From positions 1-58,261 of the forward strand of contig JAUYIT010000030.1 in the NCBI GenBank assembly GCA_030688315.1: DNA of 58,261 nt, read 5' to 3'. The notes under the pieces are model-generated. The model worked only from the letters and a program-made list of their open reading frames with translations, was not told the DNA's origin and made no database searches. Position 1 is the first letter of the stretch, and each line of letters starts with the position of its first letter. The position numbers and the translations under genes were made by a program. Source of the stretch: Candidatus Komeilibacteria bacterium. GTDB taxonomy: Bacteria > Patescibacteriota > Patescibacteriia > UBA1558 > UBA10009. Shown in pieces: positions 14,819 to 23,294 of this stretch.

Positions 14819-15709
14819 TAGGTTGAGATTGCCTTTTATTATTTTTTTCGCTTCGTCGACATTTTCCAACCAAATAATTCTCTTATCTCTCTTAAACCAA
14901 GTCATCTGGCGTTTGGCAAACTGATGGATGGTAGTTGCTAATTTAGCAGTCATTTGTTCATAAGTCAACTTACCCTGTAAATATTGGGCGATAAAGCGGT
15001 ATTCCAGGCCAAATTCCTCCAGTTTTTTCCAACTTAAGCCCTGTTTTTTCAGCTTTTTAACCTCATTAATCAAACCCTCTTTGGCCAGCCGTTCTTTTAA
15101 CCGTTGGTCAATTTTTTGATCTAGTTCGGCTTTTGGCAAAGTCAGTCCTAGCATCATACAAGTGTATTTTGGATCCCTCGACTGCGCTCGGGACAAGTTT
15201 TGGTTTTTTAAATTCTTTACAATTTCAATTTTTCTAATCAGCCGTCTTTTATTATTTAAGTCAGATTGATTCAAGATCAGTCCATATTTTTTTACCAAGG
15301 CCTGTAGCTGGGCCAGAGATTTTTGATTCAGTTTTTTTCTTAAAGCAGAATCGGGTTTAACATCATCAAGTTGATAACCGTCAACAATCGCGCTGATGTA
15401 TAAACCGGTTCCGCCCACCAAAAAAGGGATTTTACCGCGTTTAATAATATCGTCAATGGCCCGGTAAGCCAGCTTTTGATAGTCCGACAAAGTAAAGCGT
15501 TTTTTGGGGTTGACCACGTCAATCAAATGATAGGGGACGCGGCCGTATTCTTTTAAATCTTTGCCCGTGCCAATATCCATGCCAACATAAACCTGACGGC
15601 TGTCAGCCGAAACAATCTCGCCGTTAAACGCACGCGCCAGTTTGGCGGCCAATTTGGTTTTACCCGTGGCGGTTGGGCCTAAAATAACAATCAGCTTTGG
15701 TAGAAGCAT
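14804..15709 (-). CDS. miaA: tRNA dimethylallyltransferase
   Basis: The 301 residues start with the P-loop VILGPTATGKTKLAAKLA, followed by NGEIVSADSRQVYVGMDIGTGK and YHLIDVVNP, all MiaA signatures, then PFLVGGTGLYISAIVDGY. It prenylates A37 of tRNAs reading codons that begin with U. The last codons overlap tRNA-Arg(CCG) by 15 nt: the TAG stop is formed by tRNA positions 13-15. It starts one base after the stop of the small basic gene upstream, so it belongs to the thrS-61aa-miaA transcript. Confidence 0.95.
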   Translation of the reverse strand: MLLPKLIVILGPTATGKTKLAAKLARAFNGEIVSADSRQVYVGMDIGTGKDLKEYGRVPYHLIDVVNPKKRFTLSDYQKLAYRAIDDIIKRGKIPFLVGGTGLYISAIVDGYQLDDVKPDSALRKKLNQKSLAQLQALVKKYGLILNQSDLNNKRRLIRKIEIVKNLKNQNLSRAQSRDPKYTCMMLGLTLPKAELDQKIDQRLKERLAKEGLINEVKKLKKQGLSWKKLEEFGLEYRFIAQYLQGKLTYEQMTAKLATTIHQFAKRQMTWFKRDKRIIWLENVDEAKKIIKGNLNLVPVA

Positions 15710-15710
15710 C

Positions 15711-15896
15711 CTATTTTTTATTGCCGATCCGAGCTCGGTTGCCGGTTTTGGTTACATTTCGCCGTTTGGCGTAATACATGGAGGTCTGCGCCCGTTTGAT
15801 TTGGCCGGCCAAACTGGCGCCTTTGGGGGCGCGCTGTTCCTTTTCCCTTAGGTGCTGGCGTTTTTCCCCTTTGGTTATTTTTATGGGATTAGCCAT
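15711..15896 (-). CDS. Small basic hypothetical protein (61 aa)
   Basis: The product is strongly basic (MANPIKITKGEKRQHLREKE ... KRRNVTKTGNRARIGNKK) with no hydrophobic segment, so RNA or ribosome binding is plausible. It is tightly packed: 4 nt after the thrS stop and 1 nt before the miaA start, an arrangement that supports a real gene. I do not recognise the family with certainty. Confidence 0.6.
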   Translation of the reverse strand: MANPIKITKGEKRQHLREKEQRAPKGASLAGQIKRAQTSMYYAKRRNVTKTGNRARIGNKK

Positions 15897-15900
15897 ATAT

Positions 15901-17649
15901 TTACAATTCCGCTGAGCGGTTGTTAATTGAATTTTTTATATTCGTAATAAAGTCATCATAACTAAGTTCCGCTAGATTTTCCTGACCCCTAACTCTGATG
16001 GCTAATTTGTCCGCCTGCATTTCTTTGTCACCAATTACCAAAGTGTAGGGGATTTTTTCACGGCTGGATTTTCTAATTTTATTGCCCACGGTTTCGTTGG
16101 CCAAATCCAGTTCCACTCTAATATTTTCCGCTTTTAGCTGGTCAGCCAGTTTTTGGCAATAGTCTTCGTGGACTTCGCCGACGTTGATGATTTTAACCTG
16201 AACAGGGGAAAGCCAGAGCGGAAATTCGCCGGCAAAATGTTCAATAATAATGGAAAGGAAGCGTTCAATTGAACCCATGATGGCGGCGTGAACCATGACC
16301 ACGCGTTCTGCTTTGCCTTCTTCGTTGGTGCAATTAAGATCAAATCTTTCCGGCATATTCATGTCAATTTGAATTGTGGCCACCTGCCATTCGCGGCCGA
16401 GCGAATCTTTACCCATAAAATCCAGTTTGGGGCCGTAAAAAGCCGCCTCGCCCACGCCCAAAAAAGTATCGGCTTTTTTTTCGTTGACTATTTCATTGAG
16501 CATTGATTCGGCAAACTCCCACTTTTTTTTATCGCCCAGATATTTTTCCGGCTGTTCGGGGTCGTGGACGGAAACACGGATGCGCAGGTTAAAGCCGAAT
16601 ACGCCGTAAAAAGCGTGGATAATATCCCAAATTTTCAAAAATTCTTTCTTAACTTGCCCAAGGCGGCAAAAAACATGGGCGTCATCCTGGGCAAAGCCGC
16701 GCACGCGCGATAAGCCGGCTAGTTCGCCGGATTGTTCGTCGCGGTAGCACATGGTGGTGGTGGCGTAACGCTGGGGCAAGTCGCGGTAACTCCAGGCCCG
16801 CCGGGCGTAAATTTGGGTGTGGTGCGGGCAATTCATGGGCTTCATGGCAAAAAGATGGCCCTCGCGGGTGGTAATTTTAAACAAATCATCCTGAAATTTG
16901 TCCCAGTGGCCGCTGGTTTCGTACAAATCCTTTTTGGTAATGTGGGGGATTTCCACTTTTTCGTAGCCGTATTTTTTCCGCAGTTCCCAAACAAAATCGT
17001 CCAGCAGGTTGCGCAGGATTGTGCCTTTGGGCGTCCAGAGCGGTAAGCCGCTGCCCACCAATTCGGAAAAAGTAAACAGATCCAAAGCCGGACCCAGTTT
17101 TTTATGGTCGCGTTTTTCGGCTTCCGCTTTCATAGCCAGATAATCGTCCAGTTCCTGTTTGGTGGCAAAAGCCAAGCCGTAAATTCTGGTCAGCATGGTA
17201 TTTTTTTCCGAACCGCGCCAATAAGCACCGGCGACTTTTTCCAGTTTAAAAGAAGCCGGGTCAATCTTGTTGAAATTTTCGGCATGCCCACCGCGACATA
17301 AATCCCTAAAGTCGCCGGACTGATAAATGGTTAGATTTTGCCCTTCGCCGGCAAACTCATTAATCAGTTCCAGTTTGTAGGGATTATCGGCAAATTCTTT
17401 TTTGGCTTCGGCCGCTGAAACCTCGTGTTTGTCAAAACTTTTCCAGGTGGTCAGCATTTTTTTCATCTGCTTTTCAATTTTGGGCAGATCGGCTTGGGTT
17501 AAAGGTTCGGCAAATTCAAAATCATAGTAAAAGCCGTTATCAATGGCCGGCCCAATGGTTCGCTTGGCCTCAGGTCTTATTTTTAATACAGCCGCCGCCA
17601 GCAAGTGGGCGAGCGAATGGCGTAATTGTTCCAACTGTTCTTGGTTCAT
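15901..17649 (-). CDS. thrS: Threonine-tRNA ligase lacking the TGS domain
   Basis: At 582 residues this ThrRS starts directly in the editing (SAD) domain, RHSLAHLLAAAVLKI, with the HxxxH and DLCRGGH zinc/editing residues. The class II core with MKPMNCPHHTQIY and RDEQSGELAGLSRVRGFAQDDAH follows, then the C-terminal anticodon domain (VQVKIINVGEVHEDYCQKLADQLK). The N-terminal TGS domain of the ~640-residue E. coli enzyme is missing. The ATG at 17649 is chosen because the longer frame would run into a dispersed repeat. Expression is probably controlled by the T-box upstream. Confidence 0.96.
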   Translation of the reverse strand: MNQEQLEQLRHSLAHLLAAAVLKIRPEAKRTIGPAIDNGFYYDFEFAEPLTQADLPKIEKQMKKMLTTWKSFDKHEVSAAEAKKEFADNPYKLELINEFAGEGQNLTIYQSGDFRDLCRGGHAENFNKIDPASFKLEKVAGAYWRGSEKNTMLTRIYGLAFATKQELDDYLAMKAEAEKRDHKKLGPALDLFTFSELVGSGLPLWTPKGTILRNLLDDFVWELRKKYGYEKVEIPHITKKDLYETSGHWDKFQDDLFKITTREGHLFAMKPMNCPHHTQIYARRAWSYRDLPQRYATTTMCYRDEQSGELAGLSRVRGFAQDDAHVFCRLGQVKKEFLKIWDIIHAFYGVFGFNLRIRVSVHDPEQPEKYLGDKKKWEFAESMLNEIVNEKKADTFLGVGEAAFYGPKLDFMGKDSLGREWQVATIQIDMNMPERFDLNCTNEEGKAERVVMVHAAIMGSIERFLSIIIEHFAGEFPLWLSPVQVKIINVGEVHEDYCQKLADQLKAENIRVELDLANETVGNKIRKSSREKIPYTLVIGDKEMQADKLAIRVRGQENLAELSYDDFITNIKNSINNRSAEL

Positions 17650-17673
17650 AAATTGTTGGTTATTTTTTAACTT

Positions 17674-17783
17674 GTCATTGCGAGCGACCAAAGGGAGCGA
17701 AGCAATCTCAAATAAGATTGCGGAGCCTGTCCCGAGCGTAAGCGAGGGATCTGCCGTCGCAGGCGGCGTTCCTCGCAATGACT
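17674..17783. repeat. Dispersed palindromic element, copy 2, inside the thrS leader
   Basis: GTCATTGCGAGCGACC...GAAGCAATCTC and GAGATTGC-like/CCTCGCAATGAC arms flank a GAGCGTAAGCGAGGGATCTGC centre. It sits between the T-box terminator and the thrS start codon. Confidence 0.8.
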
Positions 17784-17787
17784 ACTT

Positions 17788-17972
17788 AAAAAACTTCTCA
17801 TCCCTAAAATACCATTTATGATATTTTCAGGACGAAAGGTTTATTCTTTAAACCATCCGCGGTTCCACCTGTTTTATCGAGCTGAGCTCGACCGCTCGTA
17901 AATTGTTTCTAAACTTAGTCGAGCATCAGCTCAAGCTGGAGCAGGCGATTGGTAGTCGCCTCAATCGTTTAG
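17788..17972 (-). promoter_or_regulatory. Threonine T-box riboswitch upstream of thrS
   Basis: On the minus strand the T-box sequence TGGAACCGCGG lies at 17867-17857. The antiterminator is CAGG-TGGAACC-GCG paired with CGT-CCTG. The competing terminator pairs CCTGAAAATATC (17831-17820) with GGTATTTTAGGG (17813-17802), with a T-run at 17793-17788. Upstream, helix AGGCGA/TCGCCT displays loop CTACCAA, whose ACC (17953-17951) reads as a Thr specifier. The leader is short, consistent with a reduced Stem I closed by CTAAAC/GTTTAG. Confidence 0.88.
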
Positions 17973-17979
17973 TGTTTTT

Positions 17980-18008
17980 ATTATAATTTATCTTATTCTT
18001 GAAGTCAA
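17980..18008 (-). promoter_or_regulatory. Promoter of the thrS T-box leader
   Basis: Minus-strand TTGACT (18008-18003) and a perfect TATAAT (17985-17980) are 17 nt apart, giving a start near 17972. Confidence 0.85.
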
Positions 18009-18012
18009 TCAG

Positions 18013-19173
18013 CTATTCTTTGATTTGAATGTTGATTTTATCGGCTAATGCCGGTAAGTACTTAGTCCAAAAGGGGAGCGAAATGGATACTGCTTTAACG
18101 CCGCTTTGCGAAGCCAGTTTTTTAATGGCTTCGGTTTTGCTTAGCTTGGTTAGTTCGGACGGATTGATATTTAGAGTGGCGATTTGAATGCCGTATTCGC
18201 CTTTGACCTGCGCGATAAGATGTTCGGAATTGGCATCCAAAATGGTAATGTCGTAAGCAAAACTGTTCGCGTCCACTTTAATGTAGGTTTCGGTATTTTT
18301 GTAATTATCCGGCAAATTGTTTTGGGCGATTTCTTTCATTTTGGCTTCGTCAAATAGCACAGCTTTAACGCCCAAGCCCAAAGTAACGGTAAAATCCTTT
18401 TGCCCGGTACCCACTTTGGCGGTGGTGGAGGATTTAATCACTTCAGCCACTAAAGCGTCTTGCGATAAGGTTTGCCCTTCGGGTAGCTCCTTGCTGATTT
18501 CTGCTTTCGCTTTAGTTAATAATGAAGCTCGCAGTTCCTCTTTGGCCCGGTCAATCAACTGCTGGGTAATTTGATATTGGGTGCGGCTGGAAATTTTAAA
18601 ATCCGCCACGCTTTCAGCGTAAATTTTATCGCGTAAACCTTCCCACAAGCCGGGAATGGTAAATTTGGCTGGCCCAATTTCAAATTGCGTGCCCGGCTGA
18701 TCCGCTTCCACGCTAGCCGTCACTTGTCCGCCGGCCGGCACGTTAACGGTTTTGGTCAGGCGATACAGCTTATTATCGGCCGTTAGCAAACGGGTGGTGG
18801 CAATTAAGGGCTGGGCCTTGGAATAGCGGTTAAAAATAGTTACCTCGCCGGTGGCCTTGTTATTGCTGATTTGATTTTCGGCCGCCGCGAAGGTTTTAGT
18901 GTCTTCAACCGTTAGTTCTTTAATGGAACCGGTCAAACTGGCCGTGTTATTTTGATTTGCCGCCAGCAAAGGATTATTTTCGGTCACCTGAACGGCAAAG
19001 CCGATTTGCTGGGTTTGGTAATTAGGGGTGATGTAAACCGTGGCCTGCGACAAGGCAAAATAAAGAATGGCCAAAATTAAAATAATGGCCAAAACGGAAA
19101 AAATAATGGTGAACCAGCGGTAGCTGGGGGTAATGCTGTTTAGCGGACTTTGTCTGATTTGAAGTTCTTTCAT
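18013..19173 (-). CDS. Membrane-anchored baseplate J-like domain protein
   Basis: After a short cytoplasmic N-terminus, one transmembrane segment (WFTIIFSVLAIILILAILYFAL) is followed by a large extracytoplasmic region. GEVTIFNRYSKAQPLIATTRLL, VNVPAGGQVTASVEADQPGTQFEIGPAKFTIPGL and the later repeats match the baseplate_J-like core seen in many Patescibacteria surface proteins. The start at 19173 (MKELQIRQ) is chosen over an upstream extension into the repeat. Function in the envelope is unknown; despite the domain name there is no phage context. Confidence 0.7.
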   Translation of the reverse strand: MKELQIRQSPLNSITPSYRWFTIIFSVLAIILILAILYFALSQATVYITPNYQTQQIGFAVQVTENNPLLAANQNNTASLTGSIKELTVEDTKTFAAAENQISNNKATGEVTIFNRYSKAQPLIATTRLLTADNKLYRLTKTVNVPAGGQVTASVEADQPGTQFEIGPAKFTIPGLWEGLRDKIYAESVADFKISSRTQYQITQQLIDRAKEELRASLLTKAKAEISKELPEGQTLSQDALVAEVIKSSTTAKVGTGQKDFTVTLGLGVKAVLFDEAKMKEIAQNNLPDNYKNTETYIKVDANSFAYDITILDANSEHLIAQVKGEYGIQIATLNINPSELTKLSKTEAIKKLASQSGVKAVSISLPFWTKYLPALADKINIQIKE

Positions 19174-19195
19174 AATGAGTTTATTATAATACAAT

Positions 19196-19322
19196 AAGGC
19201 CTTGCCGCGCAATGGTCATTCTGGAGCCCCCGCAGGGGCGAAGCAATCCCGCTGTTTATGGTTGAAGCAACGGGATTGCTTCGTCGCTACGCTCCTCGCA
19301 ATGACGGTGAAGGGCAAGGCCT
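19196..19322. repeat. Dispersed palindromic element, copy 3 (opposite orientation to copy 1)
   Basis: Arms AAGGCCTTGCC and GGCAAGGCCT flank TCATTCTGGAGCCCCC...GAAGCAATCCCG and CGGGATTGCTTCGTCGCTAC...CTCGCAATGAC. This is the reverse complement arrangement of copy 1 (1649-1776), including the outer arms. Confidence 0.85.
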
Positions 19323-19331
19323 GCCCATGAT

Positions 19332-22300
19332 TTAAACAAACCTGACGTTTTGCCGGCCGATCAGGTTAGAGAGCTGGTCCACCAGTTCTGAAGTGATAGT
19401 TACTGTCTGCTGGGCCTTAACGGTTTTATTTTGAATTTTAACATGAACAACCAGATTGCCCGGGTGGTTTTCCAAAGTGCTTCTTAATTGCGGACCAAAG
19501 TCGCGTTGCTGATCCGGAGTAATGGTGATTTCCAACAATCGGAATTGCCGATTTTTATCCACCGCCTTAACGCTGTCGCAAATCAATTTGGACGAGCCGT
19601 CTTTGTCGGTAATTTTTCCGTCCACAATTAAAATCGCGTCTTCCTGCCACAAACCGCTGGTGATTTCCAAAATTTTGGGAAACACCAACACTTCCACATT
19701 GCCGCTTTCATCGGCCAGATTGGCAAAATACATGGCCTGGCCTTTTTTGGTCATTACGCGCTGAAGTTTTTGCACCAACCCGGCAATCCGTACCATTTTG
19801 CCGTTGCCTAAGGATGGCAAATGGGCAATCAACGCCCGTTCGGCCGGCAACAGATGCCTCACTTTATTCAACGGATGTTCCGAAAGATAAATGCCCAGCA
19901 ATTCTTTTTCCCATTTTAAATTTTCGTCGGTATTTTCTTGGGGCGCTTCATCCAGCTTAAGCACCGGCGTGTTGGTGATTTTGGAAGCGGTAAATAAATC
20001 ATTTTGACCGTTGGACGTGCCGTTTGGCTTTTTGCCAAACTTTAACAGCCGGTCAATATTAAACAGCATTTGGCCGCGGCTGCCAAACCTGTCCAAAGCC
20101 CCGCACTTAATTAGCGATTCCAAGGATTTTTTATTTAAATCCTTATCCTGGGTTCTTAATAAAAAGTTCTCCAGATTTTTAAACGGGCCGTTAGCGCGCC
20201 GATCCTGAATAATGAATTTAGTCAGATGTTCACCCACGTTTTTAATGGCTGAAAGGCCAAAGCGGATGCGCGGCTTAACCTGGGTTTCTTCGGCTACCAC
20301 CATGGTAAAAATGGTGTAGCTTTCATTAATATCCGGCGGCAACACATCAATGCCCATTTTGTTGCATTCGCTTATTTCCAAAGCCACGCGGTCGATGTTT
20401 TCGTTATCGGCCGTTAGCAAAGCGGCCATAAATTGGGTAGGGAAATTGGCTTTAAGGTAAGCGGTTTGGTACGAAATCATGGCGTAGCAGGCGGCGTGGG
20501 CGCGGTTAAAACCGTAGCGGGCAAAGGGCAAAATGTATTCCCAGATTTTTTTGGCCACTTTTTTATCCACGCCGTTTTTAATCATGCCGCTGACCATTTT
20601 TTCTTCCTGTTCCACCAGCAAGGACTTGATTTTTTTGCCGACCGCTTTGCGCAACACGTCGGCTTCGCCGTAAGAAAAGCCGGATAAGTCGCGGGCAATC
20701 TGCATAATTTGCTCTTGGTACACGGCAATGCCGAAAGTTTTTTTAAGAATCGGTTCCAGTTTGGGATGAAGATAGGTAACGGTGGTTTGGCCGCGTTTGC
20801 CGGCAATGTAATCGGGGATCAGTTCCATAGGGCCGGGGCGGTACAGCGAAATCATCACAATAATGTCTTCAATATCCGTCGGTTCCAATTGAATCAGATA
20901 ACGGCGCATGCCTGAAGATTCCAATTGAAACACGCCGGTGGTCTGGCCTTTTTTTAATAAACGAAAAGTTTTTTCGTCATTAAGCGGGAGCTTATCAATA
21001 TCAATTTTTTGCCCCGTTGTTTTGTTGATAATTTCCAAAGCGGTTTCAATGATGGTTAAGTTTTTTAAACCCAAAAAGTCCATTTTTAACAAACCCAAAG
21101 CTTCCACCGGATGCAAGGAGTACTGCGAGATAACGGTTTTATCGTCGCTGCCGGCGTATTGCAGGGGTACGTGGTTATCCAAGGCGTCGGGCGTAATTAA
21201 CACGCCGCAGGCATGAGTGGAAGCGTGCCGCGCCACGCCTTCCAGTTTTTTGGCAAAGTCAATTAGATTTTTGGCTTGCGGATCGGCTTCGTAAATTTCC
21301 TTGATTTCCGGTACTTTGGCCACGGCGTCGGTCAAACTCATAAACATGGGGATCAACTTGGCAATGCGGTCGCAAAAGGAATAAGAGAGGCCTAACACCC
21401 GGCCCACGTCGCGAATGGCGGCCCGGGCCGCCATGGTACCAAAGGTGATAATCTGCGAAACCTGATCCTGGCCGTATTTTTGCGAAACATAATTAATAAC
21501 TTCATCACGGCGGATATCGGCAAAATCCAAATCAATATCGGGCATGCTTACCCGTTCGGGATTTAAAAACCGTTCAAAGATCAGTTCAAACTTGATCGGA
21601 TCAATGTTGGTCACGTTAATCAAATACGAAACCAAACTGCCGGGCGCGGAGCCGCGGCCCGGGCCGACTACGATGTTGTTGCTCTTGGCCCAGTTGACAA
21701 AATCTTGGACAATTAAAAAATAGGGAGCAAAACCGGTTTTGGCAATCACGCCCAACTCGTAATCCAGCCGTTGTTTAATTTCTTCCGTTACGCCTTCGGG
21801 ATAGCGCTTACTCAATCCTTCCTGGCATAAGTTTTTTAAATAATCTTCCGGGGTTTGTCCGCCGGGAACTTCGTAAGAGGGTAAAAGAATCTTACCCAAT
21901 TCTATGCGCGCGTCGCATTGTTCGGCGATTTTTAAAGTATTCTCCAATGCTTGAGGTACATGAGCAAAAGCCGCCGCCATTTTTTCCGGCGACCAAAAAG
22001 AAAAATCTTCACCCAGCATGGTTAAGCGGTCGCTTTCGGCTTGCTTTCTTTTGGTTTGAATGCACAGTAAAATATCCTGCGCTTCGGCGTCTTCGGGGTT
22101 TAAATAGTGGACGTCATTGGTGGCCACCAAAGGCAGATTAAGTTCTTCGGCTAATTTAATCAGGGCATCGTTAACTTTATGCTGATCCGGAATATTGGGG
22201 TTATGCTGAAGTTCCAGATAAAAATTATCCGGACCAAAAACGGCGCTGTATTTTAAAATAATTTCCCGGGCTTTGGTAGGGCCTTCGGTTAATATCGCCC

Positions 22301-22727
22301 GTGCCACCTCACCCTGTAAACAGGCCGAAAGAGCAATTAAACCGTCGTGGTATTTTTCCAACAACTCCCAGTCAATTCTGGGCTTATAATAAAAGCCCTC
22401 CAAATGGGCGAGCGTGTTTAGTTTAAGCAAATTTTTATAACCCTGATTGTTTTTGGCCAGCAAGATCAAATGATAGGGATGAGTGTCGTTTTTGCCGTCT
22501 TTACCCAAACGGCTGTTGGGGGCCACATAGGCCTCCATACCTATAATTGGCTTAATACCCGCCTTTTGGCATTGCTCGTAAAATTCAATAATGCCGTACA
22601 TGGAGCCGTGGTCGGTTAAGGCCAAAGCCGGCATTTTAAATTCCTTGGCTTTTTTAACCAACTCCGGAATTTTAGGCAAACCGTCCAGCAAGGAATAGTG
22701 GCTGTGGGTGTGTAAGTGGACAAACAT
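19332..22727 (-). CDS. dnaE: DNA polymerase III subunit alpha
   Basis: At 1131 residues this is a standard DnaE. The PHP domain begins FVHLHTHSHYSLLDGLPK. The polymerase core has GPGRGSAPGSLVSYLI and the catalytic MPDIDLDFAD. Next come the helix-hairpin-helix and beta-clamp-binding region, and an OB-fold near the C-terminus (VRIAGLVQKLQRVMTKKGQAMYFANLAD). It synthesises the chromosome in the replisome. It is flanked by two dispersed repeats and has no operon partner here. Confidence 0.97.
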   Translation of the reverse strand: MFVHLHTHSHYSLLDGLPKIPELVKKAKEFKMPALALTDHGSMYGIIEFYEQCQKAGIKPIIGMEAYVAPNSRLGKDGKNDTHPYHLILLAKNNQGYKNLLKLNTLAHLEGFYYKPRIDWELLEKYHDGLIALSACLQGEVARAILTEGPTKAREIILKYSAVFGPDNFYLELQHNPNIPDQHKVNDALIKLAEELNLPLVATNDVHYLNPEDAEAQDILLCIQTKRKQAESDRLTMLGEDFSFWSPEKMAAAFAHVPQALENTLKIAEQCDARIELGKILLPSYEVPGGQTPEDYLKNLCQEGLSKRYPEGVTEEIKQRLDYELGVIAKTGFAPYFLIVQDFVNWAKSNNIVVGPGRGSAPGSLVSYLINVTNIDPIKFELIFERFLNPERVSMPDIDLDFADIRRDEVINYVSQKYGQDQVSQIITFGTMAARAAIRDVGRVLGLSYSFCDRIAKLIPMFMSLTDAVAKVPEIKEIYEADPQAKNLIDFAKKLEGVARHASTHACGVLITPDALDNHVPLQYAGSDDKTVISQYSLHPVEALGLLKMDFLGLKNLTIIETALEIINKTTGQKIDIDKLPLNDEKTFRLLKKGQTTGVFQLESSGMRRYLIQLEPTDIEDIIVMISLYRPGPMELIPDYIAGKRGQTTVTYLHPKLEPILKKTFGIAVYQEQIMQIARDLSGFSYGEADVLRKAVGKKIKSLLVEQEEKMVSGMIKNGVDKKVAKKIWEYILPFARYGFNRAHAACYAMISYQTAYLKANFPTQFMAALLTADNENIDRVALEISECNKMGIDVLPPDINESYTIFTMVVAEETQVKPRIRFGLSAIKNVGEHLTKFIIQDRRANGPFKNLENFLLRTQDKDLNKKSLESLIKCGALDRFGSRGQMLFNIDRLLKFGKKPNGTSNGQNDLFTASKITNTPVLKLDEAPQENTDENLKWEKELLGIYLSEHPLNKVRHLLPAERALIAHLPSLGNGKMVRIAGLVQKLQRVMTKKGQAMYFANLADESGNVEVLVFPKILEITSGLWQEDAILIVDGKITDKDGSSKLICDSVKAVDKNRQFRLLEITITPDQQRDFGPQLRSTLENHPGNLVVHVKIQNKTVKAQQTVTITSELVDQLSNLIGRQNVRFV

Positions 22728-22859
22728 TATTGTATGAAAAAGTTAGTCAGTTTAAGCGCGATAATACGGTTGCGGAACTTTCGCGAGGGCTTAGGTATTT
22801 TGACTGAAAATTGAATTTTTAGCAACCCCGTTTTGGCCAAAAAATCCGCCGTAAAAAAA

Positions 22860-22889
22860 CGTAGAGACGCGCAATTGCGCGTCTCTACG
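22860..22889. repeat. Perfect palindrome upstream of dnaE
   Basis: CGTAGAGACGCGCAA and its exact complement TTGCGCGTCTCTACG make a 30-nt perfect inverted repeat. It lies between dnaE and the small membrane protein gene; an isolated repeat unit rather than a terminator. Confidence 0.75.
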
Positions 22890-22914
22890 GTATTTAATCG
22901 CAAACAATTTAAAT

Positions 22915-23217
22915 TTACGTTTTGCCGTTTTTTCCGGCGGCGGATTTTTTGGCCTTTTTATCGGAAACATATTCCGAAACCCTTTTACCTATTTCCACGG
23001 CCGTGGCCACGGCGTTGCCGAAATTATTGACCTTTTCCTTGGTTTTTTCAAAAAAGTCCCTGATGGCGTCCAAAGTTTTGGTAAATGTTTCCATAACCAT
23101 GTAAACGCGTTTTAAAATCATGGCAAAATAGTAAATCATCCAGCAGATAAAAATTGTCAGCCATAACACGCAAAAGGCGATCACGATATTTAAAAGGTCT
23201 TGGGAGTTTTCCAACAT
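22915..23217 (-). CDS. Small single-pass membrane protein (100 aa)
   Basis: An N-terminal hydrophobic segment (LLNIVIAFCVLWLTIFICWMIYYFAMIL) is followed by an amphipathic helical stretch (ETFTKTLDAIRDFFEKTKEKVNNFGNAVATAVEIGKRV) and a Lys-rich tail. Proteins of this layout are common in Patescibacteria and superficially resemble DUF948-type proteins. The function is not recognisable. It is divergent from the gene at 23295. Confidence 0.6.
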   Translation of the reverse strand: MLENSQDLLNIVIAFCVLWLTIFICWMIYYFAMILKRVYMVMETFTKTLDAIRDFFEKTKEKVNNFGNAVATAVEIGKRVSEYVSDKKAKKSAAGKNGKT

Positions 23218-23294
23218 ATTTTTTTGTTTTAAGATTTAACCTTCGTATTATACCACAATTCACCAAAAGCGGAAAATATGTTAAAATAAACGGG

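Noticed and set aside
17650..17778. 43-residue N-terminal extension of ThrRS
   Set aside because: It is translated repeat sequence; homologues start at the editing domain and the ATG at 17649 suits.
18013..19173. Phage tail origin of the baseplate J-like protein
   Set aside because: No other tail, capsid or integrase genes are nearby, and the protein has a membrane anchor typical of CPR surface proteins.
22860..22889. Possible terminator or CRISPR-like repeat upstream of dnaE
   Set aside because: Single perfect palindrome without T-run or spacer-repeat periodicity; listed as a dispersed repeat instead. No CRISPR array is present anywhere in the window.
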